From: Alphaproteobacteria bacterium AO1-B
GTDB taxonomy: Bacteria; Pseudomonadota; Alphaproteobacteria; Rhizobiales; Stappiaceae
Direction: 5' to 3'
NCBI GenBank assembly: GCA_001890945.1
Contig: MLAX01000006.1
Location: 62,001-126,000 of the forward strand
DNA: 64,000 nucleotides
Position 1 is the first letter of the stretch. Each line of letters opens with the position of its first letter. This document shows, piece by piece, positions 16,668-24,519 of the stretch. The translations under genes were made by a program, and so were the position numbers. The notes under the pieces are model-generated. The model was not told the origin of the DNA. It worked only from the letters and a program-made list of their open reading frames with translations, and did not search any database.

Positions 16668-17417
16668 CTAGTCAGCCGACGCCAGACCGCTGCCGATGAT
16701 TTCGCGGATGAGCTTGCGTTTCATCGCTTCTGCATAGTCATCATAAGTGCCGGCGACCTCGACAAACGCGCCGGGGCCGCGGATTACCTCGGCATGGTAG
16801 TAGTCGACCGGTACCGAGTCCGGTCCGGCGATTACCAGGCCGTTGACCGTGATGCCGTTGAAGTCAAACGCCTTATAGGCGCTGTCGGGGCCAAACCCGT
16901 CATTGTTGATGCCATCCCCGGCAACATCAATCACCTTCCGGCGGCAATGGGCGGGGGCCTGTTTCATCAAAACGGCCGCATGTCCGAGCGCATAGCCTAG
17001 CGCGGTCGGAAACTCTGAGTAGCCGCGGCCGGCTTGCCGAAGAGTGTTGGACGCGGCAGCTGCGCTGGCGCCGTCATTGAGGAACCGCCAGCTCAGTTGC
17101 TCGACCTGTTGATAGCGGCCGCTCCACTCAAATGCGGTAACGTATATTCCACCAACCACTTCGATGGCGTTGATCACATCCGGGTCCAAAAATGCATCTG
17201 CGAGGCCGTTGATCTGGAGTTGGTGCTCCCGGGCGTCAACGCTGGCGGAGCTGTCCATTGCCAGAACCAACGCGACAGAACAGGCTTGCGACGTGGCGCT
17301 GCCGGCCAATTGCAGGACGCCCGCGAGGCCGCAAACAATCCCGGCCTTTAGGACGGCTTTCAAACGTTGGCGCGGCAGTTCACGAGGCGATGCGTTCTTG
17401 CGATGAAGTTGAGCCAT
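16668..17417 (-). CDS. Secreted DUF1194 von Willebrand factor A protein
   Basis: A 249-aa protein with a basic N-terminus and a hydrophobic signal segment (about residues 20-45, ending TSQACS), then a DUF1194/VWA domain. The metal-ion-dependent adhesion site is visible as DSSASV, and GDGINNDG is a second metal-side motif. Alphaproteobacterial DUF1194 proteins are secreted, with unknown role. It is encoded convergently with the PhyH-like gene and divergently from the GH32-like gene. Confidence 0.88.
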   Translation of the reverse strand: MAQLHRKNASPRELPRQRLKAVLKAGIVCGLAGVLQLAGSATSQACSVALVLAMDSSASVDAREHQLQINGLADAFLDPDVINAIEVVGGIYVTAFEWSGRYQQVEQLSWRFLNDGASAAAASNTLRQAGRGYSEFPTALGYALGHAAVLMKQAPAHCRRKVIDVAGDGINNDGFGPDSAYKAFDFNGITVNGLVIAGPDSVPVDYYHAEVIRGPGAFVEVAGTYDDYAEAMKRKLIREIIGSGLASAD

Positions 17418-17533
17418 GATGGCAGGGTAACTGGTTTTCCTGTCTCAAAGAACAAGCACTGTTTCATGTTGCGTTGCAAAATAAATTCCGGCTAGACTTG
17501 AAGATATCAAAACAGCCGGGGTACGCTCGGGGC

Positions 17534-19063
17534 ATGTATGCATCCCATGGTTTCTTGAGATCCGACATCGGCGATGTCGATGTGGTCTATCACGACGGCC
17601 TGTTTCATCTTTTTCACCTCGTTCTGCCCAATCACGACTTTATTGCACACGCCGTGAGCCCGGACGGGATGACCTGGCGGCGTGTCAAAAATGCGCTGTT
17701 CGTCGGGGAACCGGGCGATTGGGACGATGACATGCTGTGGACCATGCATGTGACCCCGGATCCCGAACGGCCCGGCAGCTGGCGGATGTTTTATACCGGC
17801 CTTGCGCGGTCGGAATTCGGGCGGGTGCAACGGGTTGGTCTTGCGCGGTCCAAGGATCTTTACCATTGGGAGCGCTCGACCTCGAAAACCTACCCGATCG
17901 AGGTGCCGGGGCCACATTACGAAAACTCGATTGATGAAGGCCGGCAATGGGTCAGCTTCCGCGATCCATTCTATTTTCAGGATCCCGATACAAGAGAGCG
18001 CCTGCTACTTGCCTCAGCCCGGATCAAGGACGGGCCGATCATCCGGCGGGGCTGTGTGTCGCTCGCCGTTGAGGAAGCGCCCGATCAGTTCGTTTTTGAA
18101 GCACCGCTTCACCGGCCCGGTTTGTATGATGATGTGGAGGTGCCGAACCTCTTCAAGCTGGACGGCCGGTATTACCTGATGGGCTCGATCCGCGAGGACA
18201 TCAAAATCCATTATTGGTATGCCGATCAGCTCCGTGGGCCGTATGAAAACTTCTTCGACAATGTCTTGATGCCGTCGGGAAACTATGCGGGGCGCATCTG
18301 TAAAAACGGTGGCGATTTGCTGCTGTTCAACTTCTTCTCAAAAACGGAAGTCGTTTACGGCCGGGAGAGCGTCAAAAAGCTGCTGCCCCCGCCGAAGGAA
18401 CTGGTGACGGATGCCGCGGGCCGGCTGAAAGCGAAGTCTTTTTCAGGCTTCAACGATCTGGTGACGCGCAGCGAGAGTGTAACCGCCTCCTATCAATGCA
18501 AAAAGCTCTACGCCAATCCGCATGCTTCGGTGATTGACCGCGAAGACGGCCTGCATCTGTCTTGCAAGAGCGGGTACGAGGCTTTTCTAATGCCCGGCCT
18601 TCACCAGGATTTCCGGCTGCGGGCCGAACTGACCCTTGAGGGTTTGGGCAAGACCGGTCTTGTCTTGCGCATGAATGATGAGGGGGACGGGTATTATCTG
18701 TCGCTCGATCTGGTTAACGGCATCGCCCAGATGCGCGCCTGGGGCGCCAATCCGACGCCGGAATTCGAGCACGCTTTCCGATATGCACCGCTGCAAGAAG
18801 CCCATTTCCGGGGCAATGCGCATGGGCCTTGGCAGGTCGAGGTGGTCGCTCACGGGATGTATATCGAGTTTTCGGTCGATGGGTATGTGGTGTTGTCGCT
18901 GGTTGATGACAGTTTCGCCGAGGGCGGGGTCGGGTTTTACACCGAGAGCGCTGCGGTTTGCCTCAGCCATTTGACGATAGAGACGTTAAGCCGCCCAGTG
19001 ACGGAAGCTGCGGCAGAGCAGGTCTACACCGCTACATATTTTGCCCCGGAAGAGGAGGCCTGA
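17534..19063 (+). CDS. GH32/GH43-like beta-propeller glycosidase in the mannosylfructose cluster
   Basis: A 509-aa protein. Residues about 1-310 form a five-bladed propeller-like glycosidase domain (VYHDGLFHLFHLVLPNHD, VSFRDPFYF with the RDP motif, DDVEVPNLFKLDGRYYLMGS); residues about 330-485 form a beta-sandwich as in GH32 C-termini (LRAELTLEGLGKTGLVLRM and IEFSVDGYVVLSL). Acidic residues in D-x-D and RDP positions fit GH32 enzymes that act on beta-fructosides. No clear Shine-Dalgarno sequence selects the start; a TTG at 17474 would add 20 residues. Its position directly before mfpsB and mfpsA suggests a role on mannosylfructose, for example hydrolysis of the beta-fructosidic bond; this is inference. 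Confidence 0.75.
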   Translation: MYASHGFLRSDIGDVDVVYHDGLFHLFHLVLPNHDFIAHAVSPDGMTWRRVKNALFVGEPGDWDDDMLWTMHVTPDPERPGSWRMFYTGLARSEFGRVQRVGLARSKDLYHWERSTSKTYPIEVPGPHYENSIDEGRQWVSFRDPFYFQDPDTRERLLLASARIKDGPIIRRGCVSLAVEEAPDQFVFEAPLHRPGLYDDVEVPNLFKLDGRYYLMGSIREDIKIHYWYADQLRGPYENFFDNVLMPSGNYAGRICKNGGDLLLFNFFSKTEVVYGRESVKKLLPPPKELVTDAAGRLKAKSFSGFNDLVTRSESVTASYQCKKLYANPHASVIDREDGLHLSCKSGYEAFLMPGLHQDFRLRAELTLEGLGKTGLVLRMNDEGDGYYLSLDLVNGIAQMRAWGANPTPEFEHAFRYAPLQEAHFRGNAHGPWQVEVVAHGMYIEFSVDGYVVLSLVDDSFAEGGVGFYTESAAVCLSHLTIETLSRPVTEAAAEQVYTATYFAPEEEA

Positions 19064-19819
19064 GTGCGCGCGGAAAACGACAATGCGAAACCGCTTCTTC
19101 TGGTCTCGGACATCGATGACACGCTGACCGGGGACCCCGCTGCGCTTCGCAGGCTGTGGCAGGTTCTGGAGCGGCACCGCGGTCGGCTCAAGATTGCCTT
19201 GAATTCCAGCCGGCCGGCGCTCAGTGTCGACGAAACGCTCCGGTCTTATTTCCCTGCGACTTTCGCGCCAGATGCTGTGATCACCGGTTTGGGGACAGAA
19301 ATCCGGCTTCAGGGCACGTTGTTAGCCTCCTGGTCGCAGCAGTTCGACGCCTGGCCGGACGTTCATATCCGCGAAGCGGTGCTCAAGATGGGCCATACGC
19401 CGCATGACGCGGTGTTTCAAACGCCGGGCAAGGCGAGTTTCGCGGTGCCCGGCCGGGAGCGGGCGGACTTGGTTATCCAGCGCCTCAAAGACGCCGGGTT
19501 TTCCTTCAAACATATTTTTTCCGGCAAGAGCGATCTCGACATTCTGGCGCCAGAGGCGGGCAAGGACGCTGCCATGCGCCATCTGGCAGATCATCTCGGG
19601 ATCGACTTGCAAGACACGATTGCAGCCGGAGATTCCGGCAACGATCTGGCCTTGTTTGAAGCCGCAGGCAAAGCCATTGCTGTCGGCAACGCCCGCCCGG
19701 AACTGTTGGCTGCGATGCCGAAAGACAAGACCTATCACGCCGCAGCCCATCATGCGGCCGGCGTCCTTGAAGGATTGACGGCGTTCAACGCCATTCCACG
19801 GTCAGACGTTGAAAATTAG
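19064..19819 (+). CDS. mfpsB: Mannosylfructose-phosphate phosphatase (HAD-IIB)
   Basis: A 251-aa HAD phosphatase of the sucrose-phosphatase-like group. Motif I is VSDIDDTLTGD near residue 12, motif III/IV is AGDSGNDLALFE near residue 190, and the cap fits the C2 HAD-IIB type. MfpsB removes the phosphate from mannosylfructose-6-phosphate to give the osmolyte mannosylfructose, as known in Agrobacterium. Translation begins at a GTG overlapping the previous stop context (TGAGTG), with a GAGGAGG site upstream, so it is coupled with the GH32-like gene. Sucrose-phosphate phosphatase is an alternative. Confidence 0.85.
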   Translation: MRAENDNAKPLLLVSDIDDTLTGDPAALRRLWQVLERHRGRLKIALNSSRPALSVDETLRSYFPATFAPDAVITGLGTEIRLQGTLLASWSQQFDAWPDVHIREAVLKMGHTPHDAVFQTPGKASFAVPGRERADLVIQRLKDAGFSFKHIFSGKSDLDILAPEAGKDAAMRHLADHLGIDLQDTIAAGDSGNDLALFEAAGKAIAVGNARPELLAAMPKDKTYHAAAHHAAGVLEGLTAFNAIPRSDVEN

Positions 19820-19915
19820 TTCGAGCCTTACACTTAACAGAAACAAACACGGCACAATCAAAAAGAACTGCCTGGGAAAGACGGAGACTTGAAACACAAC
19901 AAAGGTTGGTACGAC

Positions 19916-21214
19916 ATGAACAAGCAGAACGTTGGTTCGCTTTTGATGATTTCCCTGCATGGCTATGTGGCCGGAACGCCGGAACTCGGCAAGCCGGACA
20001 CGGGCGGGCAAGTGGTTTTCGTCCTCGAGCTGGCCAAAAGGTTCGCGCGGCTTGGCTACCACGTTGATGTGATGACGCGGCAATTTGAAGATCAGCCAGC
20101 CGAAGATATCATCAATGAAAACCTGCGCGTGGTTCGAATTCCCTTCGGCGGCAAAGACTTCATCCGCAAAGAGGACATGCACGACTGGTACGGTGACTTC
20201 GTCACCAACGCGCTTGCCATGATCCGGCATCGCGGACTGCAGTATGACGTGATCAATTCGCACTATTGGGATGCCGGTGTTTCCGGTCAGAAGATTGCCG
20301 AAGAACTCCAGATCCCGCACATCCACACGCCGCATTCGCTCGGCTGGTGGAAACAGCACGACATGGAAGGCGCAGATGCCGCCGAGATGGCTGGATATCG
20401 GTTTGATGAGCGGATCCAGAAGGAGTTTGTGCTCTATCGCAATTGCGACCATGTGATCGCGACGACCGAACAGCAGGTCGATCTGATTGCCGAACACTAT
20501 CAACTGCCCAAGGATCATATCTCGATGATCCCTCCGGGAATCGATGAGGCCCGCTTCACGCCTGCAACACCGTCACGCGTTGCCGCCGTCCGGCAGAAAC
20601 ACGACATTCGCGAGACCGACATTTACGTTGTCGGGCGTGCTGCGGAGAACAAGGGCTATGATCTGATTATCGAGGCGCTCCCAAGCCTCTTGAAAATGCA
20701 GCCGGATGCCCGGCTTGTGCTCGCAGCAGGTGCGAATTCCGACAGCGACAATGCGCTCTTGGGTCAGTGGAAACAGCGGGCGTCGGAGCTCGGCGTTTCA
20801 GACAAGATCAGCTGGCGGGGATATGTCGCCGATGAAGACCTTGCCGATTTTTACCGCGCGCCCGGCATTTTTGCCCTGCCGTCCCGCTACGAGCCCTTCG
20901 GCATGACCGCTGTGGAAGCCATGGCCTGCGGGACACCGACAGTGGTGACCATTCATGGGGGGCTGTTTGATCAGTTGGAGTTCGGCCGCCACGCTCTTGT
21001 TGCCGATCCCAAACGCCCGGAAGAATTTGCGACCATGTTGAACATGCCCATGCAGTATCCGTGGGTGCGGGAGACCTTGTCGGTGGAAGGGGCGCGATTT
21101 GCCCGCCGTGTCTTCGGTTGGACCGGGATCGCCCGGCGAACACTGCAGGTGTTTGACCATTTCAAGGGGCGTTACGACGATCTGCAGACGGATGAACTCA
21201 CCTTGGCGAACTGA
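19916..21214 (+). CDS. mfpsA: Mannosylfructose-phosphate synthase (GT4 family)
   Basis: A 432-aa GT-B glycosyltransferase of the sucrose-phosphate-synthase-like GT4 group. Visible landmarks are the N-terminal SLHGYVAGTPELGKPDTGGQ acceptor loop, the HTPHSLGWWK motif, the central PPGIDEARF motif and the C-terminal nucleotide-sugar motif EPFGMTAVEAMACGTPTV. It transfers mannose from GDP-mannose to fructose-6-phosphate in the Agrobacterium pathway. An ATG at 19916 with an AAAGG site is preferred to a TTG at 19889. The pairing with mfpsB makes mannosylfructose more likely than sucrose as product. Confidence 0.88.
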   Translation: MNKQNVGSLLMISLHGYVAGTPELGKPDTGGQVVFVLELAKRFARLGYHVDVMTRQFEDQPAEDIINENLRVVRIPFGGKDFIRKEDMHDWYGDFVTNALAMIRHRGLQYDVINSHYWDAGVSGQKIAEELQIPHIHTPHSLGWWKQHDMEGADAAEMAGYRFDERIQKEFVLYRNCDHVIATTEQQVDLIAEHYQLPKDHISMIPPGIDEARFTPATPSRVAAVRQKHDIRETDIYVVGRAAENKGYDLIIEALPSLLKMQPDARLVLAAGANSDSDNALLGQWKQRASELGVSDKISWRGYVADEDLADFYRAPGIFALPSRYEPFGMTAVEAMACGTPTVVTIHGGLFDQLEFGRHALVADPKRPEEFATMLNMPMQYPWVRETLSVEGARFARRVFGWTGIARRTLQVFDHFKGRYDDLQTDELTLAN

Positions 21215-21236
21215 CCGCAGAGTGGTTTGAAGGCCG

Positions 21237-21294
21237 CGCAAGCTGAACCGTTTCCCGGTAATCTGGAAACCGGTTCAGCTTGCGTTCAGCTTGG
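21237..21294. promoter_or_regulatory. Long hairpin and direct repeats between mfpsA and feuN
   Basis: CGCAAGCTGAACCG (21237-21250) and CGGTTCAGCTTGCG (21271-21284) are perfect 14-bp inverted repeats; inner TTTCC/GGAAA can extend the stem. The right arm also belongs to a tandem repeat: GTTCAGCTTGC (21273-21283) and GTTCAGCTTGG (21284-21294), an 11-base period as used by OmpR-family regulators. It can end mfpsA transcription and at the same time offer a FeuP-type site about 50 bases before feuN. Confidence 0.7.
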
Positions 21295-21343
21295 TTTGGT
21301 TACACCTTGCGCATCAACTGCTGATGTCTTGAGGATTCGACTT

Positions 21344-21598
21344 GTGAAAGTCTTTGTAACCGCCCTGTTTTTGTTGTTGGCCGTAACTGGTGCCGCAAGC
21401 GCAAACTGCCTGTCGCAGGCCGAAGCGCGTGCCGTGGTGGCCAGCGGCCAGGCACAGCCGCTCGGTGCGGTGGCCGGGCAAGCCGGCGGTGAAATCATCA
21501 AGGCGCAGTTATGCCGCCAGGGTGGCGGATATGTGTATGTCTTGTCTGTTTTAAAGAACGGACAGGTGACCAATGTCACAGTCAATGCGAACCGTTGA
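21344..21598 (+). CDS. feuN: Small periplasmic FeuN-like inhibitor of FeuPQ
   Basis: An 84-aa protein with a signal peptide (about residues 1-20, VFVTALFLLLAVTGAASA) and a mature part of about 64 residues with two Cys. It lies immediately upstream of a FeuP/FeuQ-type two-component pair, the known place of feuN, whose small periplasmic product restrains FeuQ in Sinorhizobium. The start is GTG at 21344 or TTG at 21341; no clear ribosome site separates them. The assignment rests on size, export signal and position. Confidence 0.7.
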   Translation: MKVFVTALFLLLAVTGAASANCLSQAEARAVVASGQAQPLGAVAGQAGGEIIKAQLCRQGGGYVYVLSVLKNGQVTNVTVNANR

Positions 21599-21657
21599 CC
21601 GGTATACCCAGCGCTTATCAAACACCCGATACTCCCCCAGCCAGCAAATGAAGACCC

Positions 21658-22326
21658 ATGCGCCTGCTAATTGTTGAAGACGACAAAGACCTGAACCGCC
21701 AACTTATGACCGCATTGGAAGAGGCCGGCTATGTGGTGGACAGCGCATTCGACGGCGAAGAAGGACATTTCCTCGGAGACACCGAACCCTATGATGCGGT
21801 TGTCCTCGATCTTGGGCTTCCGACGCTGGACGGCTTGTCAGTCCTCGAAAAATGGCGGCGCGACGGGAAGACAATGCCCGTTCTGATCCTCACCGCCCGT
21901 GACCGCTGGTCAGACAAGGTGGCCGGAATTGATGCCGGTGCGGATGATTACGTCGCAAAACCCTTTCATATGGAAGAGGTTCTGGCGCGCGTTCGGGCCT
22001 TGGTGCGCCGGGCTGCCGGTCATGCCTCCAACGAGCTTACCTGCGGCAACGTCCGGCTGGACTTGAGAGCCGGCCGGGTCACGGTGGATGGTTCTCCGAT
22101 CAAGCTCACCTCCCATGAATACCGGCTCTTGTCCTACCTCCTGCACCATCAGGGGAAGGTTATTTCCCGGACGGAATTGACCGAGCACCTCTACGATCAG
22201 GATTTCGACCGTGATTCCAATACGGTCGAGGTCTTCGTGGGCCGCCTCCGCAAGAAGATCGGGGCCGACATGATCGAAACTATCCGCGGCCTCGGGTACC
22301 GTCTGGGAGAGGCCCGTGACGACTGA
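21658..22326 (+). CDS. feuP: FeuP-like OmpR-family response regulator
   Basis: A 222-aa response regulator. The receiver domain (residues 1-115) has the acid pocket (EDD at 7-9), phosphoacceptor Asp51 in the VVLDLGLP motif, Thr in LTARDRW and Lys in AKPFHMEE; the C-terminal domain (about 130-220) is an OmpR winged helix (LTSHEYRLLSYLLHHQGKVISRTELTEHLY). The order feuN-feuP-feuQ and the nearby ccm genes match the rhizobial arrangement, where FeuP controls cyclic glucan export. The downstream kinase overlaps its stop by 11 bases. Confidence 0.88.
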   Translation: MRLLIVEDDKDLNRQLMTALEEAGYVVDSAFDGEEGHFLGDTEPYDAVVLDLGLPTLDGLSVLEKWRRDGKTMPVLILTARDRWSDKVAGIDAGADDYVAKPFHMEEVLARVRALVRRAAGHASNELTCGNVRLDLRAGRVTVDGSPIKLTSHEYRLLSYLLHHQGKVISRTELTEHLYDQDFDRDSNTVEVFVGRLRKKIGADMIETIRGLGYRLGEARDD

Positions 22327-23746
22327 GAACGCGGAAGGTGCCGATGAGCCGGCTCCGGAGCCCGTAAAGCCGCAGCGCTCCCTTGCTGGCCGTCTCGTGT
22401 TGGTGGCGGCCGTATGGTCGACGCTGGCACTTGCGATTGCCGGTGTGTTTCTTGTCAGCCTCTATCAACGGGCCAGCGAGCGCTCGTTTGATGCCCAACT
22501 TGAAATTCACATCAAGGCCCTTGTTTCGGAAATGCTGGAGACCAGCGACGAGACTGTTTTGCGTGCAACGCCTCAGGTCCAACAGCCGACCTATCTGGGT
22601 GACCCTCGGTTTTCCCTGCCTCTGTCCGGCTGGTACTGGACCGTCCGCCAGGCAGATACAGGCACGGTTCTCTACGCCTCTGAATCTCTTGTTGGAGATC
22701 CACTTGCAGTGCCTGCATTGGGGGAGGCGGAGACCGGAGCTGGTTTTGTTGCCGGACCGACAGGCGATGAAATCCGGGTCATGCAACAGCGCATCGCCGT
22801 AGGCGAGACGCCGTACGTTATCGCTGTTGGGGCTGCGACTGCGGGTTTTTGGGCCGATATTCGCGAGTTCGCACACCTTGCCGCACTGACGCTTCTCATC
22901 GTCGGGCTTGGACTGGTTTTGGCCACGTTTCTGCAGGTCCGTGTCGGGCTACGGCCGCTCGTTCGATTACGGTCTTCCCTAAGCGCCGTGCGCCAAGGGG
23001 AGGCAGAGCGGATCGACGAAGCTTTGCCACGTGAGATCGCACCGCTCGCTGTGGAGCTGAACTCGCTCATCGGCTCCAACAAGGAAATCGTTGAGCGTGC
23101 CCGAACCCATGTCGGCAACCTGGCTCACGGTCTCAAGACACCCCTTTCGGTAATCTCCAATGAAGCCCGCGCATCGGAAGGCCCGCTGGCGGATAAGGTC
23201 ATCGAACAGACGGAGGTGATGTCGATTCAGATCCAGCATCACCTGGAACGTGCCCGGATGGCCGCACAACGTCGGGTAATTGGCGTGTCATGCGAAGTGC
23301 AGCCGGTCTTGGACAGGCTCGTGCGGGCGATGAATAAAATTTATCGGGAGCGGGATGTTCGCCTTGATGGCCTTGAAGATGCCACGTTGCGGTTTCGCGG
23401 AGAGGGGCAGGACCTTGAGGAAATGTCCGGCAACCTCATCGACAATGCCTGCAAATGGGCAAAATCTGCGGTGCAGGTGACGGCAACACCCATCGCGGAC
23501 GCATCGAGTGCCCGCGGGATGGTCGAAATCCGTGTCGAGGATGATGGCCCGGGCTTGTCTGAGGAGCAATGTGCTGAAGCCGTCAAGCGTGGCCGCCGCC
23601 TGGACGAGACTGTCCCTGGAACTGGGCTCGGCCTCTCGATTGTGGCAGATTTGGCAGCGCTTTATGGAGGTCGGCTGGAACTTGGGCGGTCTTCGTTGGG
23701 GGGATTGAGGGCGCGGTTGATCCTGCCCTTGCTTGGCGACAGCTGA
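22316..23746 (+). CDS. feuQ: FeuQ-like sensor histidine kinase
   Basis: A 476-aa membrane kinase of the PhoQ-like group. The first membrane segment is near residues 22-50 and the second near residues 185-210, enclosing a periplasmic sensor of about 130 residues. The H-box is NLAHGLKTPLSV with His271, and the ATPase has N-box (MSGNLIDNACKWA), DDGPGL and GTGLGLSI motifs. It starts at a GTG overlapping the feuP stop, so the two are translationally coupled. The sensor part may contact the FeuN-like protein. Confidence 0.87.
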   Translation: MTTENAEGADEPAPEPVKPQRSLAGRLVLVAAVWSTLALAIAGVFLVSLYQRASERSFDAQLEIHIKALVSEMLETSDETVLRATPQVQQPTYLGDPRFSLPLSGWYWTVRQADTGTVLYASESLVGDPLAVPALGEAETGAGFVAGPTGDEIRVMQQRIAVGETPYVIAVGAATAGFWADIREFAHLAALTLLIVGLGLVLATFLQVRVGLRPLVRLRSSLSAVRQGEAERIDEALPREIAPLAVELNSLIGSNKEIVERARTHVGNLAHGLKTPLSVISNEARASEGPLADKVIEQTEVMSIQIQHHLERARMAAQRRVIGVSCEVQPVLDRLVRAMNKIYRERDVRLDGLEDATLRFRGEGQDLEEMSGNLIDNACKWAKSAVQVTATPIADASSARGMVEIRVEDDGPGLSEEQCAEAVKRGRRLDETVPGTGLGLSIVADLAALYGGRLELGRSSLGGLRARLILPLLGDS

Positions 23747-23793
23747 TGCCCTAACGGAATGGTTTGCAGATTTTTAAATCGCCTGTGATCAGA

Positions 23794-23809
23794 TGTGATG
23801 TAGGTCACA
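23794..23809. promoter_or_regulatory. CRP/FNR-type site upstream of the lipoprotein gene
   Basis: The 16-mer TGTGATGTAGGTCACA has the TGTGA-N6-TCACA symmetry of CRP-family operators. It is embedded in a larger dyad (GCCTGTGA ... TCACAGGC over 23781-23812) and lies about 105 bases before the lipoprotein ATG. The site at 55349-55364 differs by only three bases. Confidence 0.65.
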
Positions 23810-23912
23810 GGCAATGTTTCTATATCGTGGCCAAGTTCGGCCACAAAGTCACGTTACCACTGAGTCGCTACCCGTTGACTTGGTCCACAAAGCCGATTTG
23901 GAGACTAGGTGC

Positions 23913-24350
23913 ATGAAATTGCGCAGCGCCCTTTGTTTGCTCACAGCCACTCTTTTGGGAGGATGCTCCATCGCATCCGGCGCGAATGGCGTGGGCGGAT
24001 GGGGCTCGTCTTTCGGCGATCCGAGAGGCAACGTCTCGGGCACGGAAGCAAGCGCCGCGATCTCCGTATTGGTGAACAATGAATTTGGTGAAGCGCTGGA
24101 GCCTTCTGACAGGCGTGCCGCGGAACAGGCACAGGATCGGGCTCTGCGAGCACGCGGTGTTGGTGTGTCGGTTGCCTGGCAAAATGACCGGACTGGCCGC
24201 AGTGGCCGTGTTCTCCCCGGGCCTGTCTATTCCGTGAACGAAACGGAATGCCGTGAATTCACCCATGAAATGGTTCTCCAGGGTCGTGTTCTCCAGGCGC
24301 GCGGCACGGCGTGCGAAATGGATCGCGGTGACTGGAAGGTTATCGGCTAA
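23913..24350 (+). CDS. Lipoprotein with surface-antigen-like domain
   Basis: A 145-aa predicted lipoprotein: the N-terminal signal ends in a lipobox LLGGC with Cys19, followed by a Gly-rich linker. The C-terminal half (SVAWQNDRTGRSGRVLPGPVYSVNETECREFTHEMVLQG) resembles the 17-kDa surface antigen/RT0821 type of alphaproteobacterial outer-membrane lipoproteins. The ATG at 23913 starts the signal peptide. A CRP-type palindrome lies upstream. Its position next to feuPQ is compatible with envelope function; the exact role is unknown. Confidence 0.8.
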   Translation: MKLRSALCLLTATLLGGCSIASGANGVGGWGSSFGDPRGNVSGTEASAAISVLVNNEFGEALEPSDRRAAEQAQDRALRARGVGVSVAWQNDRTGRSGRVLPGPVYSVNETECREFTHEMVLQGRVLQARGTACEMDRGDWKVIG

Positions 24351-24519
24351 TAGCCGGGCAGTCTTTCCGAAACACGCCCCTGAATTCTTTCAACAATCCT
24401 GAAATAGCAAGTGTTCGCTGCAATTCGTGTCGCGTAACGGCATCGTGTTTTCTACATACTTGTTTAAGGTTCGGCGTTTACCATGGATAAAGAAACATTG
24501 GCTGCCATAGATCTCGTGA

